Source: Flavobacterium cerinum | GTDB taxonomy: Bacteria; Bacteroidota; Bacteroidia; Flavobacteriales; Flavobacteriaceae | Reading direction: 5' to 3' | Assembly (NCBI RefSeq): GCF_004028155.1 | Contig: NZ_SBII01000014.1 | Coordinates: 56,023 to 120,022 of the forward strand | Length of the DNA stretch: 64,000 bases | Shown here: positions 1 through 8,609 of the stretch, piece by piece | How the letters are laid out: each line of letters opens with the position of its first letter | How positions within the stretch are numbered: position 1 is the first letter of the stretch | Program-made: the position numbers and the translations under genes | The notes under the pieces: generated by a model | Database searches by the model: none | Told to the model about the DNA's origin: nothing | The model's input: only the letters and a program-made list of their open reading frames with translations

Positions 1-784
1 TTGTTGTTGTGTAACACTCGATAGCTTCTTCGTAGCGTTTTAATTTCTCAAGGGTTTTCGCTTTTTCAAGGAATGCTCCCAGGAAACTATCATCAATAAG
101 AGTAGCATAATCAAATGCACGCAATGCACCTTCATAATCTTTTATGGCATAATGCTGCCTTCCTAACTGGTGCCATGCCACCTCACTGTAAGGATTCTTG
201 TCAATAAATGTATTTAAAAACTCTACAGCCTCAAGGTTTTGGTCAAGGAAATCAAAACAATACACTACGTTATATAGTGCAGAGTGATCTTCAGTATCCT
301 CTTCCAGGCATTTAATAAAATTATCCCTGGCCAGCTCTAAGTTATCCATAAACAGGTATTCCATACCTATAAGCGAATAAACATCGGCAAAGTCATCGGT
401 GTATTTTAGAGCAATCTTTAAAAGTTCAACCGCTTTTTCGTGCTGGTCTCTCTTAGAGTAAATATTAGCCTTCTGGATGTAAATTTCTTCGTTAGTAGGC
501 TCTATAGCATATAAGTCATTCAATAATCGTTCTGCTAGGTCAAGCTTATCGTCAAAAACTAAAAGCTCAACTTGTACTAATTTTAAGCCTGTGGATCTGG
601 GATGCTGTTCCAGACCGAGTTTTAAGGCCTTTTTAGCTAAATTTATTTTTCCGGTGTCGAGATAATGAAGAATAATGTCCTCAAACTCTTCGGAGTCAAA
701 GAATAAAACTTTGTTGGTTTTCAACATCGATTCAAACTTTGATAAGGATAAACTGTGATCTTCTTCTTCTTGGCTCAAATTCAT
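1..784 (-). CDS. TPR-repeat protein, 3' end outside the window
   Basis: Only the first 261 codons are inside the window; the frame is still open at base 2. The ATG at 782-784 begins an acidic, non-hydrophobic N-terminus (MNLSQEEEDHSLSL), so there is no signal peptide and the protein is probably cytoplasmic. The body is made of amphipathic helix pairs spaced about 34 residues apart, for example AWHQLGRQHYAIKDYEGAL and ADVYSLIGMEYLFMDNLELA, which fit the tetratricopeptide repeat pattern used for protein-protein contacts. It lies downstream of an aminotransferase and an OstA-like gene on the same strand with about 110 bp between, so it may be the last gene of that unit. The partner and exact role are unknown; the TPR assignment itself is secure. 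Confidence 0.85.
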   Translation of the reverse strand, partial: MNLSQEEEDHSLSLSKFESMLKTNKVLFFDSEEFEDIILHYLDTGKINLAKKALKLGLEQHPRSTGLKLVQVELLVFDDKLDLAERLLNDLYAIEPTNEEIYIQKANIYSKRDQHEKAVELLKIALKYTDDFADVYSLIGMEYLFMDNLELARDNFIKCLEEDTEDHSALYNVVYCFDFLDQNLEAVEFLNTFIDKNPYSEVAWHQLGRQHYAIKDYEGALRAFDYATLIDDSFLGAFLEKAKTLEKLKRYEEAIECYTTT

Positions 785-896
785 ATTCCTGATGTTTAAA
801 ATTATCCTTCTTAAAGTTACGAAATGTAAAGGTTAGAAAGAAATAATTTAGATTTGTTTTGAACAATTTAATTAACAAATTTTGACGCTAATTTTC

Positions 897-2084
897 CTAT
901 TGTTCAGCAAGGATCTCGTTCATAACTTCAATAATAATGCCACATCCTTCTTTAATCTCATCTTCTGAGATTGTTAGGGGAGGAGTTATCCTTATAGCAC
1001 AGCCTTCAAACAGCAGCCAGAACAAAATAAGTCCTTTTTCCTGGCAGCGTAATATTACTTTATCTGTAATATCGGCTCTTTCAGTCATAGCAGCAAGCAT
1101 AAGGCCTATGCCGCGTACTTCTTTAATTAATGGGTGCACTAAAAGTGTTCTGAATAATTTTTCTTTTTTCAGTGCCTGCGCCATTATGTCAGTCTCAACC
1201 AGCTCCTGCAATGTAGCTAAACATGCAGCAGCGATAACAGGGTGTCCGCCAAAAGTGGTTATATGGCCTAGTTTTGGGTCGTGGCTTAATAAATCCATCA
1301 TTTCAGCCGATGCAGTAAAGGCACCTACCGGCATTCCGCCACCCATACCTTTACCCATAACAACTACGTCAGGAACTACATTATAGTTTTCAAAACCAAA
1401 TAGTTTTCCTGTACGGCCAAATCCAGGTTGTATCTCATCCAGTATCATTACAGCTCCTACTTCGTCACAACGCTGTCTCACTTTTTTAAGAAATTCGTTG
1501 TGAGGCTGTATAAAACCGGCTCCGCCCTGAATGGTTTCCAGTATAATTCCGGCAGTTTTTGTCGTTATCTTTAAAAGATCTTCTTCGTTATTGAATGTAA
1601 TAAAATCGACATCGGGTATTAGCGGTCGGAAGATTTGCTTACGCTCTTCATGTCCCATTACACTCATAGACCCCATCGTATTACCATGATAAGCACTAAA
1701 ACACGAAATGAGCTGGCTTCTTCCTGTAACCCTTCGTGCTAGTTTTAAGGCACCCTCTGTAGCTTCTGTACCCGAATTGGTAAGATAAGTTTTGTTTAAT
1801 TGAGCAGGCATGTTCATAGCAAGCAATTTACATAGTTCCGTTGCCGGATGCTGTGCATACTCACCATATACCATAACGTGCGAATATTTATTCAACTGGT
1901 CTATTATGGCACCGTTTACTCTTGGATGCTGGTGACCAAGGCTTGCTGCCGAAACTCCGGCTACAAAGTCAAGGTAAGACTTGTTGTTTGTGTCGTATAT
2001 ATAAGAACCCTTAGCATGAGAAACTTCCATTCCTAATGGGTAAGGAGAAGTTTGTGCCTGGTACTTTAAAAAATCATTGATCAT
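897..2084 (-). CDS. Class III PLP-dependent aminotransferase (acetylornithine/aspartate aminotransferase family)
   Basis: The 395-residue product is full length for fold-type I class III aminotransferases. It shows the glycine-rich cofactor site (SGTEATEGALKLARR), the cofactor-binding aspartate in ILDEIQPGFGRTG (Asp216), and the Schiff-base lysine in VMGKGMGGGMPVG (Lys245). Enzymes of this family move an amino group from an omega-amino donor such as acetylornithine, ornithine or 4-aminobutyrate to 2-oxoglutarate, in the cytoplasm. The sequence alone does not fix the substrate, and there are no arginine-biosynthesis genes beside it, so I do not call it argD. It sits 51 bp downstream of the OstA-like gene in the same direction, an arrangement that I recall as common in flavobacteria, and probably shares its transcript. 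Confidence 0.9.
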   Translation of the reverse strand: MINDFLKYQAQTSPYPLGMEVSHAKGSYIYDTNNKSYLDFVAGVSAASLGHQHPRVNGAIIDQLNKYSHVMVYGEYAQHPATELCKLLAMNMPAQLNKTYLTNSGTEATEGALKLARRVTGRSQLISCFSAYHGNTMGSMSVMGHEERKQIFRPLIPDVDFITFNNEEDLLKITTKTAGIILETIQGGAGFIQPHNEFLKKVRQRCDEVGAVMILDEIQPGFGRTGKLFGFENYNVVPDVVVMGKGMGGGMPVGAFTASAEMMDLLSHDPKLGHITTFGGHPVIAAACLATLQELVETDIMAQALKKEKLFRTLLVHPLIKEVRGIGLMLAAMTERADITDKVILRCQEKGLILFWLLFEGCAIRITPPLTISEDEIKEGCGIIIEVMNEILAEQ

Positions 2085-2135
2085 TGTAATGTAATTTATG
2101 CGTGTGGCCGTATTGGGGCTGTTTGATTGCTGATA

Positions 2136-3791
2136 TTACTCAGCTTTTACCGGAGCTTTTTTAGGTTTTGGCTTCGGATTGTTTTTGTCATAATTCAGCG
2201 TTTCTTTCGAAGGCGTCATAGGAGTGTCTACTTTGTCCTTATTCTTATCGCTATCTTTTACTATTTTATCGTGTATTTCCTGCTCTTCAGGCGGAAATAT
2301 ATCATCTTTGGTTTTTATTATTTCATCACCCCGCCATATGAAGCCCCGTAGTTTTCTAACATTCTGAGGTAATTCCGCATCAGGGTATATCTGGCTTTCG
2401 GTCTTTTTAAAAAGAGTAGCCGATGTGATCTGGTTGTCTTTTAATTCAAGGTGAATCCTGCTGCCTACACCTTTGTCTATTCCAAATAACACCTCTTTAT
2501 CATACATGTAAAAGATCTTCTCGGCATTACCTATCAGGTCTACCTGGTAGAGTTTATTATCCCGGAATTTACCATAGAGGTTTTTACCCTTTATCTGATT
2601 GTACCCGGTTCCGAGTGTGTCCTTCTGAATAATAAAAGCATTACTGAGCACCTTAAGGGAGTCGATTTGTTCTGTTTTACTATTAGATATAATATGAATT
2701 ACATCTCCGGTAAGCTGGCTGTCGCCATTCCATACTACCGGACGTTTTATTAGCTGTGTGAGCCCCCTTGCTTCATCCGAATGAATAGAGTCACATTTAC
2801 CACTCATGTCGGTTTTATAAAATCGGGCATTGTTATAACCTCTCATAATCCTGCTGCCGGGTTTTCCTGTAACCACAAGACGTTTTGCATGGGTGTATAA
2901 AGAGTCATTCTCTACCTGTGTAACAGCCAGAGCTCTTTTTTCTATAAATAAAGAATCCTTCATTTTATATACTTCAGCATAATGCCCCATTACCTTAAAT
3001 TTGTTTACAGTATCGGTAACGCTTACATTCCGTGTTGCCGATGAAAACTGTTTGTTCCGGTCATAATAAAGACTATCGCCCTTAATGATCTGGGTGTCCT
3101 GTTTTATATAGGATTTAGTTAGTAAATGAGCTAAATTTTTCTTGGTGTCGTAAAATCCTTTTTCGGTATAGATAAAACTGTCTTTTCCTGTAATGGTTGT
3201 TGGTCCAAAAACATACGAATGCCCAGAATTGGTGTAATAGTCCAAATGATTGGTCTTCATTACATATTTAGGATTCGTAAGTGTAACAGCGGTAAGGAAC
3301 TGGTATTTTTTCTGCGCAATAAAAAAGCGTCCGGATTTGCTTTTTAAGGTATTTTCACCACTCACAATTGTACCATAAGAATTGTAATAGGCCTGCTGAG
3401 TATTTCGGTCTAAATTAATAGTATCGGTCACAAGGCTCATTTCCGGCGAACGCATGTTAACGTTACCGGTTGCATAGGCAAATTTCTTATCACCATTATA
3501 TTCTGCATAACGGCTGTCCATAAATAAGGTGTCTCCCTGGTTAATTTTTACATTACCAAATAACTTAATATAGTTTTCATCAATAAACTGATAAGCCTTA
3601 TTGCAGGTTATAATAGCTCCGTCATGGTTTACCCTTACATTGCCTATTAATACAACAGCGCCGGGAATTTCCGTTTGGTTATGATCTGTAAAATCAGCAT
3701 ATTCTAAAATAATCTTCTTTTTTTCCTGGGCTATAGAGAAATGGCTCCAAAAGAAGCTGAAGGATATAAATAAGAAAAATAGTTTTTTCAA
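2136..3791 (-). CDS. OstA/LptA-like periplasmic protein
   Basis: A 551-residue exported protein with a clear signal peptide (MKKLFFLFISFSFFWSHFSIAQ). The mature part is a long run of short beta strands built on the OstA pattern, for example GAVVLIGNVRVNHDGAIITC near residue 45, GNVKINQGDTLFMDSRYAEY near 90 and later YATGNVNMRSPEM and SGRFFIAQKKYQF. In the LptA/LptC/LptD family such beta-jellyroll modules bind the acyl chains of lipopolysaccharide and bridge inner and outer membrane. The protein is about three times the length of E. coli LptA, so it carries several such modules. The C-terminus is lysine/proline-rich (PKPKPKKAPVKAE). A role in LPS transport is inferred from the fold; no LptD or LptB gene is in the window to confirm it. 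Confidence 0.8.
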   Translation of the reverse strand: MKKLFFLFISFSFFWSHFSIAQEKKKIILEYADFTDHNQTEIPGAVVLIGNVRVNHDGAIITCNKAYQFIDENYIKLFGNVKINQGDTLFMDSRYAEYNGDKKFAYATGNVNMRSPEMSLVTDTINLDRNTQQAYYNSYGTIVSGENTLKSKSGRFFIAQKKYQFLTAVTLTNPKYVMKTNHLDYYTNSGHSYVFGPTTITGKDSFIYTEKGFYDTKKNLAHLLTKSYIKQDTQIIKGDSLYYDRNKQFSSATRNVSVTDTVNKFKVMGHYAEVYKMKDSLFIEKRALAVTQVENDSLYTHAKRLVVTGKPGSRIMRGYNNARFYKTDMSGKCDSIHSDEARGLTQLIKRPVVWNGDSQLTGDVIHIISNSKTEQIDSLKVLSNAFIIQKDTLGTGYNQIKGKNLYGKFRDNKLYQVDLIGNAEKIFYMYDKEVLFGIDKGVGSRIHLELKDNQITSATLFKKTESQIYPDAELPQNVRKLRGFIWRGDEIIKTKDDIFPPEEQEIHDKIVKDSDKNKDKVDTPMTPSKETLNYDKNNPKPKPKKAPVKAE

Positions 3792-3808
3792 GGTCTAAAA
3801 ATTTGGGA

Positions 3809-3816
3809 CAAATTTA
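3809..3816 (-). promoter_or_regulatory. Candidate -7 promoter element for the OstA-like gene
   Basis: On the minus strand this reads TAAATTTG, a perfect match to the Bacteroidota -7 consensus TAnnTTTG, and it lies 18 bp upstream of the OstA-like ATG. A TTG that could serve as the -33 element (complement at 3831-3833) is only 14 bp away, shorter than usual, so the call rests mainly on the -7 box. Confidence 0.4.
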
Positions 3817-3926
3817 CGCAAATTATATAACAATAATCAGGACTCATCTATCGAAGATTAAAACGTTAAAATGGGTTTGAAAATTATATGAAAAGGTTGT
3901 TCTTTTGATCAATTTTAATATTTTAA

Positions 3927-4217
3927 CTATATAGTTTCATTGGTCATTCGCATTGCAGAGAAATATTCTATTTTAATATGAACCAGTTCTTTTTTAATTT
4001 TTACAGCTATTTCATTTCCTTCCCGGTCAAGTTCATTACCTATATTGAGGTCGTTAAATCCGTTATGATGTGCGTCTTTGTATTTTGATAACCATATAAT
4101 AATCTGATTTACTATATCGTCGCTTAATTTTAGGTCTTTTGGGTTTAAATATCCTGCTTTATATTTATCTCTAATTCCTGTTCCACCCAGATAACCATCA
4201 ACTATTAAATATTTCAT
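3927..4217 (-). CDS. Small hypothetical protein, 96 aa
   Basis: I do not recognise this protein. It starts MKYLIVDGYLGGTGIRDKY, has no signal peptide or membrane segment, contains a short predicted helix (DDIVNQIIIWLSKYKDAHH) and a charged, lysine/glutamate-rich second half that ends in alternating hydrophobic residues (ELVHIKIEYFSAM). It stands alone between the OstA-like gene and purA, beyond the purA terminator, with over 100 bp of AT-rich DNA on its 3' side. The composition and the in-frame ATG suggest a genuine small cytoplasmic protein, but nothing in the neighbourhood indicates its role. It could also be a lineage-specific orphan. Confidence 0.55.
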   Translation of the reverse strand: MKYLIVDGYLGGTGIRDKYKAGYLNPKDLKLSDDIVNQIIIWLSKYKDAHHNGFNDLNIGNELDREGNEIAVKIKKELVHIKIEYFSAMRMTNETI

Positions 4218-4271
4218 GTACTATTTATTATTTGTTAGGATTATGGTAGCATAAACACAGATAGATATATG

Positions 4272-4300
4272 AAAAAGGCCATTCTTTCGAACGGCCTTTT
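4272..4300 (-). terminator. Rho-independent-type terminator after purA
   Basis: AAAAGGCCATTC (4273-4284) pairs with GAACGGCCTTTT (4289-4300) with one A/C mismatch and a four-base loop. Read on the minus strand it lies just after the purA stop codon and ends in a run of T. It separates purA from the 96-residue orphan. Confidence 0.8.
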
Positions 4301-4305
4301 AAAAA

Positions 4306-5577
4306 TTATTTCATTATCGTCTGAGTCCTGTCCGGACCTACCGAAACTACTTTGATAGGCACTTCAAGTTCTCTTTCAATAAACTCAATGTATTCTTTTA
4401 ATTCAGCAGGAAGCTGATCGTAAGTTGTCATTCCTGTAAGGTCTGCAGCCCATCCTTTTTTCTCAACAAAAACAGGAGTTACATTTTCCGGTTCAATGTT
4501 GTAAGGAAGGTAATCTGTTTGTTTTCCTTTGTATTCGTATGCAGTACATATTTTCAGGGTATCAAAACCAGAAAGTACGTCACCTTTCATCATGTAAAGA
4601 GCAGTAACTCCGTTTACCTGTACAGCATATTTCAATGCTACAAGATCTAACCATCCGCAACGTCTTGCTCTGCCTGTTACAGATCCAAATTCGTTACCTA
4701 CGCGTGCCATTGTAGCACCGTCTTCATCAAAAAGTTCAGTAGGGAATGGTCCGCTGCCCACACGTGTAGTGTAAGCTTTAAAGATACCAAATACATCTTT
4801 CACTTTGTTTGGAGCAATACCAAGACCTGTACATGCACCTGCAGCAGTAGTGTTAGATGATGTTACAAACGGGTATGTACCAAAATCGATATCAAGTAAA
4901 GAACCCTGTGCGCCTTCGGCAAGGATCGTTTTACCTTCTTTCATTGCTTTGTTAAGATATTCTTCGCTATCAATAAAAGTTAATTTTTTCAATTCTTCTA
5001 TTGCAGTGAAAAATTCTGTTTCAAGTTCAGCAAGATCATATTCAAGATCTACGTTGTAGAAATCGATCATTGACTGGTGCTTGTCAGCGAGAGCACGATA
5101 GCGCTCTTTAAAATCAACAAGTTCGATATCGCCTACGCGGATACCGTTTCTGCCGGTTTTGTCCATATATGTTGGGCCAATACCTTTAAGTGTTGAGCCT
5201 ATTTTCGCTTTACCTTTAGAAGCCTCAGAAGCTGCGTCTAATAAACGGTGAGTTGGCAGGATAAGGTGCGCTTTTCTAGATATAAAAAGACGTGATACAA
5301 TATCAATGTTGAATTTTTCCAGTCCTTCAAGCTCTTTTACAAAAACTACAGGGTCAATAACTACACCATTACCAATGATGTTTACTGATTTTTCATGGAA
5401 AATTCCGGAAGGAATTGTTCTTAGAACGTGTTTAATACCATCAAATTCCAGTGTGTGACCAGCGTTAGGTCCGCCCTGGAAACGGGCAATAATATCATAT
5501 TTAGAGGTGAGTACGTCAACGATCTTTCCTTTGCCTTCGTCGCCCCACTGTAATCCAAGCAGCAAATCTACGGTCAT
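4306..5577 (-). CDS. purA: Adenylosuccinate synthetase
   Basis: This 423-residue enzyme joins IMP and aspartate with GTP to give adenylosuccinate, the first committed step from IMP to AMP. The N-terminal GTP/IMP site is intact (LLLGLQWGDEGKGKIVD, with the catalytic aspartate after WG, and the later NAGHT histidine). Further signatures are KAKIGSTLKGIGPTYMDK, ILAEGAQGSLLDIDFGTYP, and the flexible-loop and base-binding segments VGSGPFPTEL and SVTGRARRCGWLD. Length is normal for the family. It is preceded on the same strand by the Fur-family gene, but a hairpin between them suggests separate transcription, and it has its own terminator. Confidence 0.98.
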   Translation of the reverse strand: MTVDLLLGLQWGDEGKGKIVDVLTSKYDIIARFQGGPNAGHTLEFDGIKHVLRTIPSGIFHEKSVNIIGNGVVIDPVVFVKELEGLEKFNIDIVSRLFISRKAHLILPTHRLLDAASEASKGKAKIGSTLKGIGPTYMDKTGRNGIRVGDIELVDFKERYRALADKHQSMIDFYNVDLEYDLAELETEFFTAIEELKKLTFIDSEEYLNKAMKEGKTILAEGAQGSLLDIDFGTYPFVTSSNTTAAGACTGLGIAPNKVKDVFGIFKAYTTRVGSGPFPTELFDEDGATMARVGNEFGSVTGRARRCGWLDLVALKYAVQVNGVTALYMMKGDVLSGFDTLKICTAYEYKGKQTDYLPYNIEPENVTPVFVEKKGWAADLTGMTTYDQLPAELKEYIEFIERELEVPIKVVSVGPDRTQTIMK

Positions 5578-5635
5578 TCCTTTATTATTTATTATATTGA
5601 AATTATTGTTTTTTCGTGTAATCTTTAAAAATAAA

Positions 5636-5660
5636 AACCAATCCTTATTCAGGGTTGGTT
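5636..5660 (-). terminator. Terminator after the Fur-family gene
   Basis: AACCAATCC (5636-5644) and GGGTTGGTT (5652-5660) form a nine-pair stem with one mismatch around a seven-base loop. On the minus strand the stem is followed by a T-rich tract, so it would end the Fur-family transcript upstream of purA. Confidence 0.7.
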
Positions 5661-5688
5661 TGTCGTTGCTTTAAAACGATCCCTTATA

Positions 5689-6171
5689 TTAATTTTCAGC
5701 AGCAGGCTGTTCAGCGATGGGCTGATCGGCTGCAGGCTGTTTTTTATGGCCGTAAAGGTATAAAGAATGGTTATGAATTTCAATACCAAATATTTCTTCT
5801 ATCGTTTTTTTGATAGTTTGTATTCTTGGGTCACAAAATTCTATAACTTCTCCAGTATCGGTCATAATAATGTGATCATGCTGCTTATCAAAATAAGATT
5901 TTTCATAATGCGACTGGTTCTGTCCAAACTGGTGTCTTCTTACCAGATTACTTTCCAATAGCAGCTCTATCGTGTTGTAAAGCGTTGCACGGCTCACACG
6001 ATAGTTTTTGTTCTTCATTTTTATGTACAGCGATTCTATGTCAAAATGATCCTGAGCATTGTAAATTTCCTGAAGTATAGCATAGCGTTCAGGTGTTTTC
6101 CTGTGTCCCTTCTGTTCAAGGAATTTGGTGAAAACATTTTTTACAATGTCCTGGTTTTTATTATTTTCCAT
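5689..6171 (-). CDS. Fur-family transcriptional regulator
   Basis: The 160-residue product has the Fur layout: an N-terminal winged helix ([20 protein letters not shown], then [20 protein letters not shown], whose SRATLYNT segment is the recognition helix) followed by a dimerisation domain carrying the metal-site histidines ([19 protein letters not shown] and EFCDPR). Family members sense iron, zinc or peroxide and usually repress. The CxxC pairs that hold structural zinc in classical Fur are absent; only one cysteine is seen in the C-terminal half. After residue 145 there is a low-complexity tail in which PAADQP/PIAEQP/PAAEN is nearly repeated, extending past the normal end of the domain. 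The gene lies between the ppGpp-enzyme gene and purA. The sensed metal or ligand cannot be told from the sequence. Confidence 0.93.
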   Translation of the reverse strand: MENNKNQDIVKNVFTKFLEQKGHRKTPERYAILQEIYNAQDHFDIESLYIKMKNKNYRVSRATLYNTIELLLESNLVRRHQFGQNQSHYEKSYFDKQHDHIIMTDTGEVIEFCDPRIQTIKKTIEEIFGIEIHNHSLYLYGHKKQPAADQPIAEQPAAEN

Positions 6172-6191
6172 TGGTTTTTGTATCGATAGGG

Positions 6192-6199
6192 CAAAGATA
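6192..6199 (-). promoter_or_regulatory. Candidate -7 element for the Fur-family gene
   Basis: Minus strand reads TATCTTTG, a perfect TAnnTTTG box, 20 bp upstream of the ATG. No good TTG is seen at the expected -33 spacing, so the site is tentative. Confidence 0.4.
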
Positions 6200-6230
6200 A
6201 TCTAATTTTCGTGAAGTGAAAGTATTAAAC

Positions 6231-8459
6231 TTAATTGTTGTAGATACGTGTTACTTTATCTATACCCTCAATTTTTTTAATGTTGTCTATAAGTTTTTTA
6301 AGAATAGTGTTGTTTTGTACTACTACAGTTACCTGTCCGTTAAATATACCCGCATTACCACTAAGGGAAATACTTTGAATGTTTACGTGCATATTGTTCG
6401 AAATAACCTTAGTAAGTTCGTTAGTAAGGCCTAAAATGTCCATACCCGTAATTTTAAGTGTGGCCTTAAATTCTTCCTGTGAAGAATCAATCCACTTGGC
6501 CTGCATAATGCGATATGCATAATTAGACTGTAATCTAATGGCATTGGGGCAATCTTTTTTATGTACTTTGATCCCTTCATTAATGGTAATGAATCCAAAG
6601 ACATCGTCTCCCGGTATAGGGTTACAGCAGCTGGAAAGTTTATAATCCAGTTTATCTTCATTTTTACCAAAAACCAAAAGGTCATAGTTACGGCTTATCT
6701 CTTCTTTATGAATTTGTTCCTGAGGCACACTAGGCGTACGCTTCATTTTATTCTTAAAGAAGTTCATAAATGTATTGCTCTTTAAGGCGGCGAAGTCCTT
6801 AAGCTGCTGATTGTCTATAGTCCCTACACCCACACGATAAAACAGGTCAAGACTGGTTTTTAACTTAAAATAATTTACCAGTTCGTTAACCGTATTTTCA
6901 TTAAGTATGATTTTTAAATGGCGCAGTTTACGGGTAAGTAGTTCTTTACCGTCTTCAGCTATTTTTTTGGTACTTTCATTAAGTACGTTCTTGATTTTGT
7001 TTTTAGCACGCGATGTAGTAACATAATCTAACCAGTGCGGAGTTGGTTTTTGGTTGAGCGATGTAATTACCTCTACCTGATCACCACTATTAAGTACATG
7101 GTTAAGCGGTACTAATTTTCCGTTTACGCGCGTTCCTCTCGTGTGAATACCTATTTCTGAGTGGATACTGAAAGCAAAATCCAGTGAAGTAGCACCTTTG
7201 GGCAGAGATTTTATTTCGCCTTTTGGAGTAAAGACATAAATTTCCTTAGCATAAAGATTCAGTTTAAAGTCCTCTACAAAGTCAACCGCATTCGCGGATG
7301 AATTCTCGAGTGCTTCTTTAAGCAGGTTTAGCCAGGTTTCAAGACCATGTTCTTCGGTATTAGCACCCTGTTTGTATTTGTAATGGGCAGCATAGCCTTT
7401 TTCAGCAACTTCATCCATACGCTCACTACGCACCTGTATTTCTACCCATCGGCCTTTCGGTCCCATAACAGTAATGTGAAGGGCTTCATACCCTGTAGAT
7501 TTAGGTGACGATATCCAGTCCCTAAGCCTGCTTGGACTGGGACGGTAATGATCGGTTACTATAGAGTATATTTTCCAGGCAACAAATTTTTCTTCGTGCT
7601 GGTCCGATTTATAAATAATACGCAGCGCAAACTTATCGTACACTTCGTCAAAGGTTACCCCTTGAGCAAGCATCTTTCTGCGAATGGAGTAAATCGATTT
7701 TGGACGGCCTTTTATTACATAGTCAATTCCTTCAACATCCAGAGAAGCTTTCAAAACATCCGATATTGATTTTATGTAAGCATCCTGTTCTTCTTTGGTC
7801 TCTTTCATTTTGCTCACAATGTCATTGTACACTGCGGGCTCTGTATATTTTAGTCCAAGGTCTTCCAGTTCGTTTTTAATGTTGTATAAACCTAAACGGT
7901 GTGCAAGAGGAGCATAAATATACAATGTTTCCGATGCAATTTTTGCCTGCTTGTAATCGGCCATCGATTCCATAGTCTGCATATTATGCAGCCTGTCGGC
8001 GATCTTGATAAGAATAACCCTTACATCATCATTCAGCGTAAGCAGCATCTTTCTAAAGTTCTCTGCCTGCATCGACATCTCCTGATCGGTCTTTACCTGT
8101 GCAATTTTGGTAAGGCCTTCCACGATCTGTGCAATTTTTGGATTAAACATCTTTTCGATGTCAGCCACAGTGATATCAGTATCTTCAACTACATCATGCA
8201 GTAGGGCAGAGGCAATAGATGTTGCTCCAAGTCCAATTTCTGAGGCTACAATTTTAGCTACAGCAATAGGGTGGAAGATATAAGCTTCGCCCGATTTTCT
8301 TCGCTGGTCTTTGTGTGCGTCCACTGCAACGTCAAAAGCTTTTCGAATTAGCTTTTTATCGTCTTCAGAAAGTGTTTGGTAACTAATACGGAGTAATTCC
8401 TTATATTCTTTAGCAATAGCTTTATTTTCCTGTTCTATATCAATTTCTATCATAGTCAT
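6231..8459 (-). CDS. RelA/SpoT-family bifunctional (p)ppGpp synthetase/hydrolase
   Basis: A 742-residue long RSH enzyme that makes and degrades the alarmone (p)ppGpp in the stringent response. Domains in order: HD hydrolase (FHPIAVAKI near residue 62, LLHDVVEDTD at about 87-96, IKIADRLHNMQTM near 150); synthetase (GRPKSIYSIRRKM near 250, DKFALRIIYKS, RLRDWISSPKSTGYEALH at 311-328, VEIQVRSERMDEVAEKGYAAH); TGS (EIYVFTPKGEIKSLPKGA); the helical and zinc-finger-like region with SSCCNPIPGDD; and a C-terminal ACT domain. The HD motif is complete and the synthetase has R-L-R-D where bifunctional enzymes have RxKD, not the ExDD of monofunctional RelA, so both activities are expected. The start MTMI leaves two possible ATGs two codons apart. 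Confidence 0.96.
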   Translation of the reverse strand: MTMIEIDIEQENKAIAKEYKELLRISYQTLSEDDKKLIRKAFDVAVDAHKDQRRKSGEAYIFHPIAVAKIVASEIGLGATSIASALLHDVVEDTDITVADIEKMFNPKIAQIVEGLTKIAQVKTDQEMSMQAENFRKMLLTLNDDVRVILIKIADRLHNMQTMESMADYKQAKIASETLYIYAPLAHRLGLYNIKNELEDLGLKYTEPAVYNDIVSKMKETKEEQDAYIKSISDVLKASLDVEGIDYVIKGRPKSIYSIRRKMLAQGVTFDEVYDKFALRIIYKSDQHEEKFVAWKIYSIVTDHYRPSPSRLRDWISSPKSTGYEALHITVMGPKGRWVEIQVRSERMDEVAEKGYAAHYKYKQGANTEEHGLETWLNLLKEALENSSANAVDFVEDFKLNLYAKEIYVFTPKGEIKSLPKGATSLDFAFSIHSEIGIHTRGTRVNGKLVPLNHVLNSGDQVEVITSLNQKPTPHWLDYVTTSRAKNKIKNVLNESTKKIAEDGKELLTRKLRHLKIILNENTVNELVNYFKLKTSLDLFYRVGVGTIDNQQLKDFAALKSNTFMNFFKNKMKRTPSVPQEQIHKEEISRNYDLLVFGKNEDKLDYKLSSCCNPIPGDDVFGFITINEGIKVHKKDCPNAIRLQSNYAYRIMQAKWIDSSQEEFKATLKITGMDILGLTNELTKVISNNMHVNIQSISLSGNAGIFNGQVTVVVQNNTILKKLIDNIKKIEGIDKVTRIYNN

Positions 8460-8592
8460 GTATCAATAGCCTTAAAATTAATGATAATTTTTATCAATTG
8501 CAAGTGCCATGATAGTATTATTCTATGGTTGTATAGGTAATTTACCGGAAGGGTAGACTGTTAGATAGTTAGCCATAAACTTTAAATTTATC

Positions 8593-8608
8593 CTCTTTCA
8601 ATAAAGAG
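8593..8608 (-). terminator. Weak hairpin after the cupin gene
   Basis: CTCTTT and AAAGAG flank a CAAT loop just past the stop codon of the cupin gene. The stem is only six pairs and the T tract is poor, so it is a weak terminator candidate. Confidence 0.3.
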
Positions 8609-8609
8609 A

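Noticed and set aside
937..1386. 149-codon open frame on the plus strand opposite the aminotransferase
   Set aside because: Fully inside a strong PLP-enzyme gene on the other strand; low-complexity Ser/Ile/Pro composition, no domain and no promoter.
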